A DNA stretch of 64,000 nt from Myrica gale (GCA_963930655.1 OZ005605.1:14639501-14703500), one strand, 5' to 3'. Shown: positions 11,039 to 47,946, counted from the stretch's first letter. Notes: generated by a model from the sequence alone, not told the origin. Program-made: numbers and translations.

Positions 11039-13667
11039 ATATGTGTGTATACTGTTTGCTGAGTAAATGCCCAAGTAGATAGGTATGCAGGAAAAATTGA
11101 AGTGCGGGTTCAACTAAATAATAGTTTAATGCAAGGTTGTCTTTCTTAACATTATCACGAATTATATAAGTTTCGTTTTGGAGCTGAGAATTTCTCCAGG
11201 AGATCATCATCCATTTGACTCAGAAAAGGATATGAGACACTAAATCTATTGACATAGAATAATATTCATCAATCAAAGTTTGCACAATCTACCGTTTAAT
11301 TACAGAAAATAGGCTTGGATAAACTAAAGCTTGAAAGACCTAGATTTTGTAGACCCCAGATACCTCAACAAATTTAAACAGGAGATGCAGATCTAGATCT
11401 TGATACAGATATAGAAATATGCAAAAGGCACGAAAAAGAAAAATGACCAGTAAACGAGCTGGAGAAAAAAGTTGGGCAAGGAAGAAAAAAGATACAGACC
11501 TTTGACAGAGATAATGCCTTCGACAGAGATTGCTAAGGAGCTGGTGGTGATGGAGATTGCTAAGGAGCTGGCGACGAATCTTGGGTGATGTTCGTTTTGA
11601 AGGTTTTTGTAGGATTTGAAGAATTTTGTGAATTTTTAGGTGATGATAAAGTTGTATTGGTGTTTGTGTAGAAGTTGGTGAGGTGTAAAAAATGAATGAT
11701 GATGTTTATAGTTTTTTTTGTTTTTTTTCCGAAATTTATTATTATTTTTATTAAAATAATAATATTTTTTTAATAAAATAATAATATTTTAAATAAAAAT
11801 TTAAAGCAAAATTCAAAAGATAAAAATAAAAGCATGTCAGGCGAAAGAGAAAGCATGCAAAAGCATGACTTTCTCTTCAAACCCGTGAGTCAGGCGTTGG
11901 AAAAAGAGGCCGAAAAGTTGAAAAAGGGACGACAGCAGGCTGACATGTCAGGTGAAGAGGCAGGCCGACTGCAGGTTATTTTGAACAATTCCAAGTTTAC
12001 CCTTATGTGTTTTTAGTTATTAGGTTGTGATGGAGGGTGTTTTAGTAATTAAATATGAATTTTTTAAGGGCAAAAAAGTAAAACAAAATGCGGAATCCTT
12101 GATTTTTTCTCAACTCTGCCGAACAAGTGTGTTTTAGGATTCGATTCCTACGTTTTTTAACAAAACGAACACTACCTTGGTATTCGATGGAGCAAATAAA
12201 GCAGATTTGATGGTGATTGATTGTAACTCATTTCTTCCTGTCATTCCTAATAGTCTAATCAAACTAACAAACTATTGACAAACGTCACGTGATCCCATTT
12301 TAACAACTACCGCCACTCCGGCCCTTTCCTGCTACATAACGGTTGTGTTTTAGTGTTAAAATTTTAGGGTATTGAATTTGGTGAAAAGGTGAAGAGAGAG
12401 AAGATTTTTAATATTTATTATAGTAAAAAGTAATGATGTGATGAAGAAAAAGATATTATATTGTAATTTTTTATTGTGTTAAAATTTTAGAAAGTGTAAA
12501 ATTTTGTATACATCGTTATCCCCTTTTCATTCTAAAACTACTCTTACACCGACTTGATTAGAATTTTGACCGTGCATTAAGTAATATATAGTCAATCACA
12601 TATATTTATCTTTTGCTAAATTATATTTCTGTTGCACCAAAAACAAACATAATATAAAAACAGTATTCTCTTTCAACAAGTTACATTTTGAACCTTTCAA
12701 AATATTTTTTTTGGTACTTACAAAAAATTAAAAAATAACTTTTTTTTTCCTCGAAATAGGGGGTGAAGTTTTGTCCGCCGGTTCTCCGGCATGAATAGAT
12801 CAATGACTTTTACGACAAGACTTAAGGTTTTATAAAGGTGCTCCGGCCCCAATTATGGTGCTTTTTCCACGAAGATGCGCGCCTAATCACATGAAAATTC
12901 TGTATTACTAGTTCGCACCAAAACTCTCACGGATAACAAATACAACAAAAATGAAAAAAAAAAATTATTACCACCAAACTAAAAGGATACATAGATTAGA
13001 GACTGACCTAAAAAGTTAGCAGTAATTTAGAGAGCTTAGAGGACAATTCCGTTTTTTTGGTTGGCTCCTTAGGTTCGATAAGTTTAAAGAAGATGAGCAA
13101 CTATTTTCACTGTGTTTCATGTTAGTTTAACATTTTCTTAATAATTCATAGTCATTCGTATATTTATATAGCTAATATAAAGTTAAAAATTCTTTCATAA
13201 GAAAATCCGCTAGTCTTCAATTTTGTAACTTTCATCATTACCATCCAATGATCTAGATATTCAATATATATCAAATTTTGACAACAATATAAATAACTAA
13301 ACTTGATTTTGTACATAGAAGGTTAAGACTAGAGGAGTTCCTATTGTAGAATAGCGGATAAGCATGGAAGCTACTCTAATTTAATTAATAGGTAATGTTT
13401 AGTATTCCTTAAGACATAGAATAGGCTATACTTGATGGCAAATATACCATTTAGATTTTATCGAGTCAAAATATAACTGAGATTATCGTAATTTATAAGC
13501 TAAGAGTAACATCTATATTTAGGAATAGATGTCTACTACTGGCTTATATTAATTATACTTTAGATCATAAATTTAGAACTTTTATACATAAATACATGGT
13601 AACGATGAGATATATTATTTTGTAGTTTTTTTAATCTTGAAAAGGTTCTCCCTAATTTTTAAAATAC

Positions 13668-13830
13668 AAAACGAGCTCGAGCTGAGCTCGTTTGTTTATT
13701 TTGTATCGAGTTTGAGCTGGTTTAAAATTTAACGACCTGAGTTCGAACATGAGTTTTTGAGTTTATATATATATTAAACGAGCCAAGCTCGAGCTCAACA
13801 TATATGTCACGACTCGGCTCGTTTACAACC
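13668..13830. repeat. GAGCTCGAGCT inverted repeat
   Basis: AAACGAGCTCGAGCTGAGCTC (about 13668-13690) and AAACGAGCCAAGCTCGAGCTC (about 13777-13797) plus GACTCGGCTCGTTTAC (about 13811-13826) form interspersed direct and inverted copies of a motif common in plant dispersed repeats. A (TA)n tract lies between them. No element boundary was resolved. Confidence 0.45.
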
Positions 13831-14533
13831 TTATATGCAATAGACTATCTAATTTCATTTTTATGAATATCATATTTTAATATATATATTTATAAATTTA
13901 AACACTTTTTTACAAAACTATTTAATAATAGAACTCTATTTAATTATTGCTCCACACTTTTTTATTTTTATTTTTATAGAATTCAATAAATTTTACACTA
14001 ATCCTCTAATAAACAAATTTTCAATAAAACACTGTTGAACGGATTTCAAAAAGTTGTTAAAAGTACCGAAGTAACCTTTATTCCAATAGAGAAAATGAGA
14101 ACCCAAATCATTACATTATGACTTTACAAGATAAGTACTACTTCCATATCTTTAAGGGTAAATGATTAAATATGTATAAGTCGAAGAACGAGTCACCAAA
14201 TTGATGGGCACCCCAATTTTCTAAAGCATGAGACCGTAACACACCTACAGTAGGGGACCACACCCACTCCTGACTCCTCTGGCTAAAGGACAATCCTACC
14301 CCGACCAAATCTACACCGATTCACATTATTTACAGCGTGACAAAACACAGAATCTGAGGCACAAAATAATAAAACATAAAAAAATAAAAAAATGAAAATT
14401 CAGGTTGTTCCGATTCGTCCAATTATCCAAAAGGCATGTTCATGAAAATTGGTAGGATTCGAATTCAAAAAGTTTCATGTTCAGCAAGGTGAGATTTTTT
14501 TTCAGGATTCCGCATAAACGTTTTCAATAATGC

Positions 14534-15110
14534 TGTTAGGGTCCCCGGTCAAGGACTCCACAACAATCACCAGCTCCTCCACGCGATTCGCTCCAACACC
14601 GTAATTGATCCTCCTGAACCGTTTCTAGTAACACACGAGCGAAGAATTTAGGATCAAAACACTCAACAAATGAATAATACCTCTCTTATTACGAAAAACG
14701 TGGTCTTAGGATTATTAGTCCTTCGAACCACAAGAACACAAGAACAATCGTACAAGGGTTATTAGCCCAAGCACGCCCAACTTAAGAGGTTATTAGCCCC
14801 CAAGTCTACTGGCATAAATGGTGCCTATACCTGGCCACTCTCAGAAAAGCTCTCTAGCTCTCACTACTCAACTCTCTGACTGAATGAATTCTAAGGCTCC
14901 TGAGGAGTGCTTATACAGGCCTTCTCATGAGCTTACAAAAACCTAATCAAATCAATCTAAATCAAATCTTCAAGATTCTAAGGAAACAATTCCAAGAATC
15001 AAGGAGATTTGATGATACATTCCTAAAACATCAAAACTCAGAAATGAAAGATAATCTTATAGAAACATCTAATTCTAGAAGATAAGATTTATTGAATCAC
15101 TACCATAATC
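14534..15110 (-). mobile_element. LTR of gypsy element (3' LTR, approximate)
   Basis: The segment follows the end of the gypsy pol frame in the minus direction. Its outer end TGTTAGGGTCCC on the plus strand gives CCTAACA at the element terminus on the minus strand, as expected for TG...CA LTRs. A promoter-like TATA box (GCCTGTATAAGCAC on the minus strand, about 14908-14925) lies inside. The inner boundary near 15105-15110 is a guess, because no clear polypurine tract was found. No partner LTR is visible because the element is truncated at its 5' side. Confidence 0.55.
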
Positions 15111-15154
15111 AAGGGCAATCTTTGCAGATGCTGATCTCGCCGCCGTCCGCCGCC

Positions 15155-18100
15155 CTACACGGTGGCGGCGCCGCCATGCTCCTCCTTGGGTGGTGATGCT
15201 CCTCTGACTCCCAAGGTCATGCTCGTCACTTCCCCTCCTGTCACCGCTAAGGGTGGTGGTGCTCCGCCGCCGGCGGTGGCTGCTGTGGTTAGCCACTCTT
15301 GGCCCTCTGCTACTGCTTGGCTTGGCTGGGGGCCAGGGCCCTGCTGTGGTGCTAAGTCATGGCAGGGCCATGTGGTGGCCATGAGCTTGCCATGACATGT
15401 TTGCGGCTGGTTGACTTGCTTGCTAGGCGTGGGCATTGCTGGGCTGCCACGGCTTGTCAGTGGTGCCGGTGTGCCTTGCTCGCGCGAGCGCATGTTGATG
15501 CCATGGCTTGTCTGTGGTGCCTCGGCTGCGCGCGTTGTGGGTGTGTCATGTGCTCCTGCCGCGCGCGCTGTGGGGGTGTCAAAAGCGCCCATGGGTGTCA
15601 TTGGCGCCGCATCTCGCATGCTATCCTCCTCCTCGCAGCCGTTCAGTCCAAGGTCTTCCCTGGGGACGCTTTCATTCCCCCTTCCATTAAGTGTACCCTT
15701 GTCCTCAAGGGTAAATTGTGGAAACCTTGAGGCTATCTCATCATAGTCATCCCAAGTTGCTTCCTCTCTTGGTCGCCCACTCCACTGCACCAACACTCTC
15801 CAAATCTTCCTCCTAAACCTTCCCCTTGGCACCATCTTGTACTCAAGGCCTATGACAGGTTGTAGAAGCATTCTTCCTTCCTCATCAAATGAAGGCAATT
15901 CCTCCACGATCAAACTAGGATCTCCAACCCGTCTCTTGAGGAGAGACACATGAAATACCGGGTGAAGTCTTGAGGTTGGTGGCAATTCCAACCGATATGC
16001 AACGATCCCGACACGGGCAGCCACTTTGAAAGGCCCATAGTATCTCTTCTCCAACTTGTAGCTCACCTTTCTCTTCATTGTCTTTTGCCCATACGGTTGG
16101 AGCTTCAAGTATACGAAGTCCCCGGGCTCAAACTCCTCAAGTCTCCTTCTTCTGTCATACTGTTTCTTCATGCTATTTTGGGCTTTCTTGAGCTCTCTCT
16201 TCACCTTGGCTAGGATCTCATCCCTAGTGAGTAAGGCTTCCTCCACTTCTGCATTCTTGGTCGTACCCTTCTCATAAGTCACCAAGGTAGGAGGCTTCCT
16301 CCCATACACCACTTCAAATGGGCTAAGTGTGGTAGATGAGTGGTACGTGGTGTTGTACCAATATTCTGCCCATGACATATACTTCATCCACCTTGCTTGC
16401 TCATCATGGCAATAACACCGCAAATATTGTTCCAGCGTACGGTTGACCACCTCTGTTTGGCCATCGGTTTGCGGGTGATATAAAGAACTTGTCTTCATCT
16501 TACTTCCTTGAAGTGAGAACACTTCCTTCCAAAAGGAGCTCATGAACACCTGATCCCGGTCCGTCACTATGGTTCTAGGGAAACCATGGAGCTTCACCAC
16601 ATTATCCACAAATGCCTTCGCCACACTCTTCATCGTAAATGGATGCTTAAGGGGTATGAAGTGAGCATACTTACTTAAGCGATCCACCACCACCAAGATC
16701 ACTTCAAACCCTTGACTTGTGGGCAAGCCCTCCACGAAGTCCATAGATAAGTCTTCCCATATAGCTTCCGGTATGGGCAAGGGTTGCAATAGGCCCATGG
16801 GGGCTCTTGTGTCATGCTTGGCCTTCTGACACACGTCACATTCGGCCACCCACTTCTTTACACTTCTCTTGAGGCCCTCCCAATAAAAGAAGTGTTTGAC
16901 CCTTATGTAGGTCCTGAGTCATCCCGATTGACCACATTCCCTACTATGGTGGAAGTGAGTAAGGATCTCCTTCCTCAAGTTGGGCACATCTGGCACATAG
17001 ATGTAGGACTTATAGTAGATAAGCCCATCCTGCAACTTGAATCCGGTCACCCCATCACATGGGCTCTCAAGCTTCTCAATAATCTCTTGAGACCTTGCAT
17101 CCAACTCCACGACCTCTCTAAGCTTGTCCCATATCCGCCACTCGGCTCCACTCAAGGCACTAAGTTCGGCCTCATCTTCATAAAGAGTCCACATCATTGG
17201 ACTTCCTTCCTTCCTCGATAAGGCATCAGCCACCTTATTCTCCTTGCCGGGTTGATACACGATGTCATATTCGAATCCCAACAGCTTCACAAGGAACTTC
17301 TGCTGCTCCGGCGTCACTATCTTCTGTTCTAGCAAATGTCTCAACGCTTGCTGATCGGTCACGATGGTGAACTTTCTCCCCAAGAGGTAAGGTCTCCATA
17401 CCTTCACCGCATGCACCACCGCCAACATTTCCCTTGCATAAGTGCTCCATGCCTTCTTCATTGGCCCTAAGGCCTTTGAGATATATGCAATGGGTCTCCT
17501 TTCTTGTGTTAACACTGCTCCAATTCATTCTCCACTTGCATCAATATAGACTTCAAATGGTTTCTTGAAGTCGGGCAAGGCCAAGACGGGTGTCTTGGTC
17601 ATGGCTCTCTTCAAGTCTTCAAAGGCCCTCCTTCCTTCATCGGTCCATTCAAAGCCCTCCTTCTTTAGTATCGACGTAAGTGGCTTGGCTATCAACCCAT
17701 AGCCTTGCACGAACCGTCGATAATAACCCGTCAATCCAAGGAATCCTCGCAAGGCTGATACATCCTTGGGTAAAGGCCAATCCACCTTTGCTTCCACTTT
17801 CCGTTGGTCCACCTTCACTCCTTGGCCCGAGATGATATGGCCAAGATACTCTAGCTCTTCTTGCATGAAGACACATTTGGATGCCTTGATGAAAAAGTTG
17901 TGCTCCTTTAAGATCACCAACACACGCTCCAACTGCTCCAAGTGTTCCTCCACACTCTTCGAATACTCCAAGATGTTGTCGAAGAACACCAATACGAACT
18001 TCCTTAAGAACGGCTTGAATATGGCATTCATAGCCGCTTGGAAGGTCGACGGGGCATTGCATAGCCCAAAAGGCATCACTAGGTACTCATAGTGGCCGGA

Positions 18101-18675
18101 TTGAGTCCTAAATGCCGTTTTGTGGGCGTCTTCCTCCTTCATCCGGATTTGATGGTATCCGGCCCGCAAATCCAGCTTGGTGAACACATGAGCTCCATGC
18201 AACTCATCAAGGCCCGATAGTCGGTGCAAAAGCGCCAACTTCCATCCTTCTTTCTCACAAGTAACACCGGCGATGAAAAGGGGTTCGTGCTTGGTCGAAT
18301 CAAGCCACTAGCCAACATCTCCTCCACTTGTCTTTCAATCTCACCCTTCTGAAAGTGAGCATACCGGTATGGTGGCACATTTACCGGTTTACTCGCATCC
18401 TTCAACACGATGCGGTGATCAAAGTCCCTTCTTGGAGGCAACGATGTAGGCACCTCCAATACTTCCTTGTGTCTTTCCAAAACCGCCCTCACACCTTGGG
18501 GCAGCTCCTCACTTCCATCACCATGCTTCTCTCCTTGCCCATTTTCTTCTTTGTCTTGGCCCATCACTATGGCAAAGCAATGAGCCCCACCTTTGCATAA
18601 TTTCTCGACCCAAATTTCTCAAAACGGAGATATCCCAAGTTCTTGGCCCGTAAACTTTTACCTTTGGACCATTTC
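15155..18675 (-). pseudogene. Ty3/gypsy chromovirus pol, 5'-truncated and broken
   Basis: Minus-strand order is as in Ty3/gypsy pol. The protease/RT linker starts at about 18675. RT begins at 18567-18139 ([20 protein letters not shown]) and continues in another frame at 18238-17525 ([34 protein letters not shown]). RNase H and an H2C2 zinc finger lie at 17515-16919, and integrase at 16849-15155 (MDFVEGLP, VTDRDQVF, HPQTDGQTEVVNR supply the D,D,E). A chromodomain-like segment follows (VLVQWSGRPREEATWDDYD), then about 170 residues rich in Ala/Pro/Thr. Lesions: a deletion/frameshift between FCTDYRAL and DELHG in RT; RT active site FFDN instead of FFDD (codon 17975-17977); TGA stops at 17522-17524 and 16916-16918. 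Gag, protease and the 5' LTR are missing. It cannot transpose on its own. Confidence 0.93.
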
Positions 18676-20125
18676 CCAGTATAGAATATCGTTAGTGCCA
18701 CTGCCGACGAAGGGGACCAGACCACACTCCTATGCATTTGTACCTGTTGTCCCCGTTAACAAATAAGCAAGACAACGTCGTAATACGTTGCTTTCCGATT
18801 CCTCACCGAGCATTTGGTGCGTTGCGAATCCATTCCAATTCCCTCTCCATCACATACCCTCAGCTCGAAAGCAAACAGGTCAGCTACCCTCTCTCTATGT
18901 CTCCGTCTCCGAAACTTTTTATTGGGAATCTTTTCTGGTTCGCTTTTCTAAACCAGACGTAAAGGAGCTTTTTGTTCCTTTTTTGTGTACTTTTAAATCT
19001 GTGAAGAAAATCGAGGTCTGTGACGCCGTATAAAGCCTGTTCTTTCGTTTGTTTATGTCAGAGTTTGAGCGTAAAACCAAAGCTGTGTATTAATATTAAT
19101 ATCAATCTCTGTTGTTTCAAATTTAGCAATGGTGATATAAGGTGTACTTTAGTTTTGCTTTTAATTAGTTGATCGTTAATTTCTGTTCTGGATATTCCGA
19201 CTACGTGTTTACTCTGCATCTTTCATAAGCTGTAGTTTTTGTGTTTTTGTTTGAATTCTGCTTCTTGTTTTATTCATTTTAACGAAAACAAGATTTTGGA
19301 TTTTTTTATTTCTTTTCCCCCAAAGTTTTTGGTCCAATGCTCAGCTTGCCCACTAAGAAAATGAACTAGAATAAAAGAGCATTGCGGATTAAGTTAGGCT
19401 AATTAATTTGGAAAACGGGAAAACATAAGTTTTTGTTGACTTCTAGAGAGTAGGACATTAATTTTCCATTTGTTAACGGCTGGAATAAGGACATATGTTA
19501 TTGTCCTGTGTTTTGACATTTCAGATCAAGACGCCTGTAGAACTTCTTGATAGTTTTATCTTCTTTGATTCGAGTTCAGATATTTAACATTTAGATTCAT
19601 GGTTGTTTTGATGAATTTACAGAAACTTTCTTAAGGGTCTTACATTTTTGTCGGTTAAGACTGAGAACTTGTTGAGAAAGCTAAGGAGACCTAACAATCA
19701 AACCCCATGTCAATTGTTCTAAGTAGTACTACGTTTGTACTTGCGTCAATTGAGTCAGAAAGTTTTTCTTTTATTCAAATCTATTTCCTTTTTTATTTTG
19801 GATTTACTGGGTGGATTCTTTGTCTGCAATTCTCTCCTTTGAGGGTGAATATGGTTTAGGCTCAGTTGAGTCTAAAGTGTTCTCTTTTTCATATCTTTTT
19901 TCTTTCTCTTCTTTTGTGTTTATGGGGTGGGTTCTTTGATTGCTATTCTCCCCTTTGAGCCTTTGAGGTTGAATATGGTTTAATCTTATTACAGGAGTAA
20001 CTTGGTATAGGAACTGTGAGGAATCAAACTCATATCAGTTGTGAAAGGCAATTCCATCAGTAGAAGCAGATTATTGTACATTATGTACTTTTAAGCGTAG
20101 AACCTTTTCCAGTGGGGGAGTGATA
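18676..20125 (+). promoter_or_regulatory. ABCC promoter and 5' UTR with probable leader intron
   Basis: Between the truncated gypsy and the ABCC start codon. A CT-rich leader (about 18780-18878) ends in AAACAG|GTCAGC, a plausible donor at 18879. An acceptor ATTACAG lies at 19988-19994, so a 1.1-kb 5'-UTR intron is likely, with the second leader exon at 19995-20125. That leader contains a minimal upstream ORF, ATG TAC TTT TAA (20083-20094). No clear TATA box was identified. The gypsy end lies about 100 bp from the leader, so retroelement sequence forms the distal promoter. Confidence 0.45.
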
Positions 20126-44507
<24,382 letters not shown>

Positions 44508-45277
44508 GCACTATGTTTTGTTTACTTCACACAGGCTTCACAGCCGTGACTACACATATGCATTTATACCCGGTACTGACTGCAGCCACTACCTATTTTT
44601 GTGATGTATTTCTGATCTGTCCTAAAGCACAAGGTAGCAATGGAGAGAAGTGTGGTGCATTGTGAGGCACACTACCTCAGGCTTTGTACATGAAACTTGC
44701 AGACAGACAAGATTGTTCAGAATGAGCCACTAATGAGTCTTGAACAGTTCTGCTGGTAACTTAGAAGATACCACAAATAACTGCCACGATTGTTTGGGTG
44801 GAAGGATTCAGCTTTTCCTTGTCCCGTTGAGAAGTAATCCAACATCAGGTTATGGCATTCAGGATTGGAAATTTTAATCTCGAAGTACAATTTATTGCAT
44901 CCAATGGCAGATAAGATTTTCCCGGATAGTATATTTTCTTCTTTTTTCCAAAGTTTTGGTATTGATTTAGTGTGTCAGATCCCTGCTTTCAATGTTTCAG
45001 GCCTTCGCCTAAGAAAGAAAATTTTCAGGCCTTCCCACTTAAAAAATTTAATCATATGTTTGGAGCAATCGAATTTGAGTCACCGTTCTTAGTCAAGGGA
45101 TTCAAAGCATTGTTTTGGTTTAGGGTTCCAAAAAATATCATTGTTTTCAGTTCAACTATCAGCTTGTGAAAATCTCCTCCAACCTCTCCTGTGTCCCAAA
45201 GAGAAGATTAATGGAAGAAAGAGGAATGCAGTAATGGAAAGAAATAAAGCCAGTGATTGTGCAATACAAAAAAAAAA
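44508..45277 (+). other. 3' UTR and downstream flank of ABCC
   Basis: Non-coding sequence follows the TAG stop. An AATAAA at 45243-45248 is a candidate polyadenylation signal, but a UTR of about 750 nt would be long; earlier cryptic signals are possible. No other gene was seen. Confidence 0.35.
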
Positions 45278-45525
45278 GGTTAATTTTACTTTTCATTCAC
45301 GTGGTTTGAGATCTTGATATTTTGCACCCTATTCTTTCAATTTTGATATATTTTATCCACATAGTTTTAATTTATTTTGATTTGCATTCCGGTCAGTTTA
45401 TTCTTTATTTCATATAAAAATAAAAGTGTCAAAAATAAAAGAATGAAGTGTAAAGTCCAAAGTTCAAAATGTCAAGACTTCCAAACTCAAATCATGTGAA
45501 TGTAAAGTGTAATTTTTTTTTAATA
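45278..45525. repeat. Foldback MITE
   Basis: The left end TTTACTTTTCATTCACGTGG is matched in reverse by CATGTGAATGTAAAGTG at the right end, with further mirror matches inward (TTTTGCACC/...AAAATG; TTCTTTATTTCATAT near the centre). It is a short non-coding inverted-repeat element between ABCC and its pseudogene copy. Confidence 0.7.
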
Positions 45526-45868
45526 TCGAGGACTGGGTAAGTAGGTCGCGAATAAGTGATTGAGATTTCTATTCGTTTTAATAAATAAATAAACTTAGAA
45601 GTACAAATCAAAAGAATCCAAAAAAGAATTTTGTTCAAATCACTTGTGATTAATTATTAAAAAAACAACGAAGAAAAGATTGCAACCGAAAAGCGACCTT
45701 GAAGTCGCAATGAACGGGCATCAAATTTAGGGGCCCGTCGCCCGTGGCAATTCTTTGAACGTGAAAATTTCGAAGGTTGTGTTTGAAAGGTAAAATTTTA
45801 GGAAGTTTAAAATTTTAAGGTATTAAAATTAGTGAAAAATTAAAGAATGATTATATTATAATTATTTT

Positions 45869-46093
45869 AGGGATAAATACAATCTCGATCCCGGTAGTTT
45901 GCCTGAAAATCAAATAAGTCCTTAAAGTTTAAAACACATAAAATTAGTCCCTGAGGTTTAAAATCATTCACATTTGAATGGTCCCAAAAAGATTAAATTC
46001 TTAATAAATTTTAAATTTTAGAGACTAATTTGATGGGTTTTAAAGTTGAAAAACTTATTTGATTTTCGGTCGACTAATTTTATATTTATTCTA
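45869..46093. repeat. Foldback MITE
   Basis: The left arm AGGGATAAATACAATC, GAAAATCAAATAAGTCC and AAATTAGTCCCTGAGG is mirrored on the right by AAACTTATTTGATTTTC, AGAGACTAATTTGATGGG and TATATTTATTC. The arms are about 95 bp, with only a short spacer. It has no coding capacity and belongs to a common plant MITE type. Confidence 0.8.
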
Positions 46094-47197
46094 TTAAAAT
46101 TTTAGTAAACAATAAGAGCCAAAAATCTTTTTCAACATGGTCCACATGCCTTTCAGACGCAATTTGCCAATTTCGAAGTCTGGCCGCGCAATACATCTCC
46201 TCATCCAATATCTAGTGGTGGGCAACAATTTGTGGTTCCAAATTCCCAGTCGCCTCGTGATTAGTTGCATGCTTCCTCTGCAACCCGACATATTTCTGCA
46301 ACTATCCCTCGTAGCTGGGACGCATCTTTCTACTCGAATAAAAAAGAAGCCACGTACCTAAACTTTTGTGACTTATTGTTCTTATTTTAGTGGGCATAGA
46401 AGATGATGTGTCCGACTGGTTTCTCTGTCTCATATGAATACTAGCACGTCCTTTGACTCCTGTCATAGACTGGGGAAGCAGACAAAATTAGTAGGGAGAG
46501 GGCATTTTTTATAAAAAAAAATTTCCAATCATGTTGTGAATGTTTTCTTCCATGTCCTTTTCCTAACGTGTAGGACGTCTTCGTAAGCTGTGACGCTTGC
46601 AATGGTCCTTATGCATTGCTTGATTGCCGATTTCACGTTTTTCAGTTTTGTCTTGTACTACTGTGGTATCTCTTACTTCAGTTACTTGTTTGAAACTACA
46701 TATAACTAACCAATGCACGAAATAAGCTGCTACCTGACACTTGCTGCATGTTTCGTTCATTTTGTTCTGAAGCTGCAAAAATTGCGATAACTCACCCTTC
46801 GAGGTAATGCTAATTCTTATGGATTTTCTGCTTTACAATTCTTTGTTAATAATCGTCGTTGCTGCTCTTGCTGATACTGCTGTTACCGTTCTTGATTTTG
46901 CTAACGGGTATCGTTTACTTAGGAAACGTTGAGAATATAGAGTTACAGTAATGGGTCCTGCATGTCTACTTCACTACTTGGTAGTTGAGGAAACTACAAT
47001 TTGAAGTTGACTAAAACCATCTACGTTTCTTCTTTCAACGTAAACAATTGAACTGGATTTGTCGACTCTTTTCTTCTCCGCTGCATTCTTTCGGAAACCA
47101 TATGGTCAAATGGAGGATGATCAGTGGATTTCTTTAGCTTTTTCCTTGTCATCTCTTCCTTTATGAAGTTAGATTAGTACTGGAATAGATATGTCTT
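46094..47197. other. Flank upstream of ABCC pseudogene
   Basis: No gene was recognised. It should contain the ancestral promoter and leader of the tandem ABCC copy, but I could not align it to the leader of the intact gene by eye. Confidence 0.4.
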
Positions 47198-47260
47198 CTC
47201 GTGAATCAGGGACCAGATATGCCTTTTGATCCATTAATTTGGTACTGTCAACCGGCTGCA
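47198..47260 (+). repeat. Partial duplicate of ABCC pseudogene exon 1 start
   Basis: Sixty-three bases matching 48000-48062 at 60 of 63 positions cover the last leader bases, the ATG and the first 14 codons (MPFDPLIWYCQPAA here, MTFDPLIWYCQPAA there). The frame then leaves homology and stops within a few codons. It is a local duplicate of the exon 1 start. Confidence 0.9.
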
Positions 47261-47367
47261 GTCTTATTTTCTTTCCTGTTTCATACGTGAGTGTGGTTTG
47301 CTCTTGTTTGCAGGAGGTGCATGCTGGGAGACCGGCTGTGGGGAAAAAAGAGAAAGAATTGGGTGAA

Positions 47368-47946
47368 CAAAATGTTAGAATTATGTGTCCTCGATAACCA
47401 AATTAATTAATCAAGTCCTAATATCTCATATGGAATATAGTATGGTAGAAGGAATTAATTGAATGTAAAGGGGCATGTTTGCAATAATCTCAAATTCCAG
47501 CGGTCAATTACAATATGTTGGTGGACTTGATTGTAATCAGTATAAGCTCTAATTGTATTAGAAGAAGAGTTCTTCAGTTTTATCCTACGACTAGAATTTG
47601 AGATCCCTAAGGATCCTATGTATCATGCTCTCTCTAGGGTTTTCCAAGGCTTATAAATATAATTGTTATATTCAAGGGGTTAGTCATCAGAATCTATTAG
47701 AGAAATCCCAAAAACGAGAGAGTGACATAAATCCCTTAGGAGACAACACATCTGAGTTGTTGTTCTGAATTGTTGGAGCCTTTGGAGCTTTGGATTGGAT
47801 CGTAAAGCGGCTTAAGATTTATAGATTCCTAATTTCCTGTGTTAGGTATGAAATCGAATCCGAAATTGTAATCATAATTCTAGTTGATGTTTTGTTGAAA
47901 ACATGTTGTTTGTTTATAGTTTAATTCCGCATAAACTATCACAAAA
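47368..47946 (+). mobile_element. Solo LTR, 569 bp, TSD CAAAA
   Basis: The LTR runs 47373-47941, beginning TGTTAGAATTATG and ending ATAAACTATCA, flanked by identical 5-bp CAAAA repeats (47368-47372, 47942-47946). It contains a TATA-like GGCTTATAAATATAATTG. No internal retrotransposon sequence or second LTR is adjacent, so it is a solo LTR, probably copia-type by the TGTTAG start, left by LTR-LTR recombination. Confidence 0.85.

Larger units (their letters stand above)
10704..14533. other. Long gene-free AT-rich region
   Basis: No gene was recognised. Visible items are a short tandem repeat at 10926-11038, a duplicated GATTGCTAAGGAGCTGG at about 11529-11575, AT-rich runs at about 11735-11810, a TAAAATTTTAG-type dispersed repeat at about 12345-12510 and a GAGCTCGAGCT-type inverted repeat at 13668-13830. 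Short frames such as 11834-12016 have no recognisable domain. Confidence 0.5.

Noticed and set aside
15162..15746. Several plus-strand frames opposite the gypsy C-terminal region
   Set aside because: They are GC-rich shadows of the minus-strand gypsy frame; Cys-rich and Ala-rich readings come from base composition.
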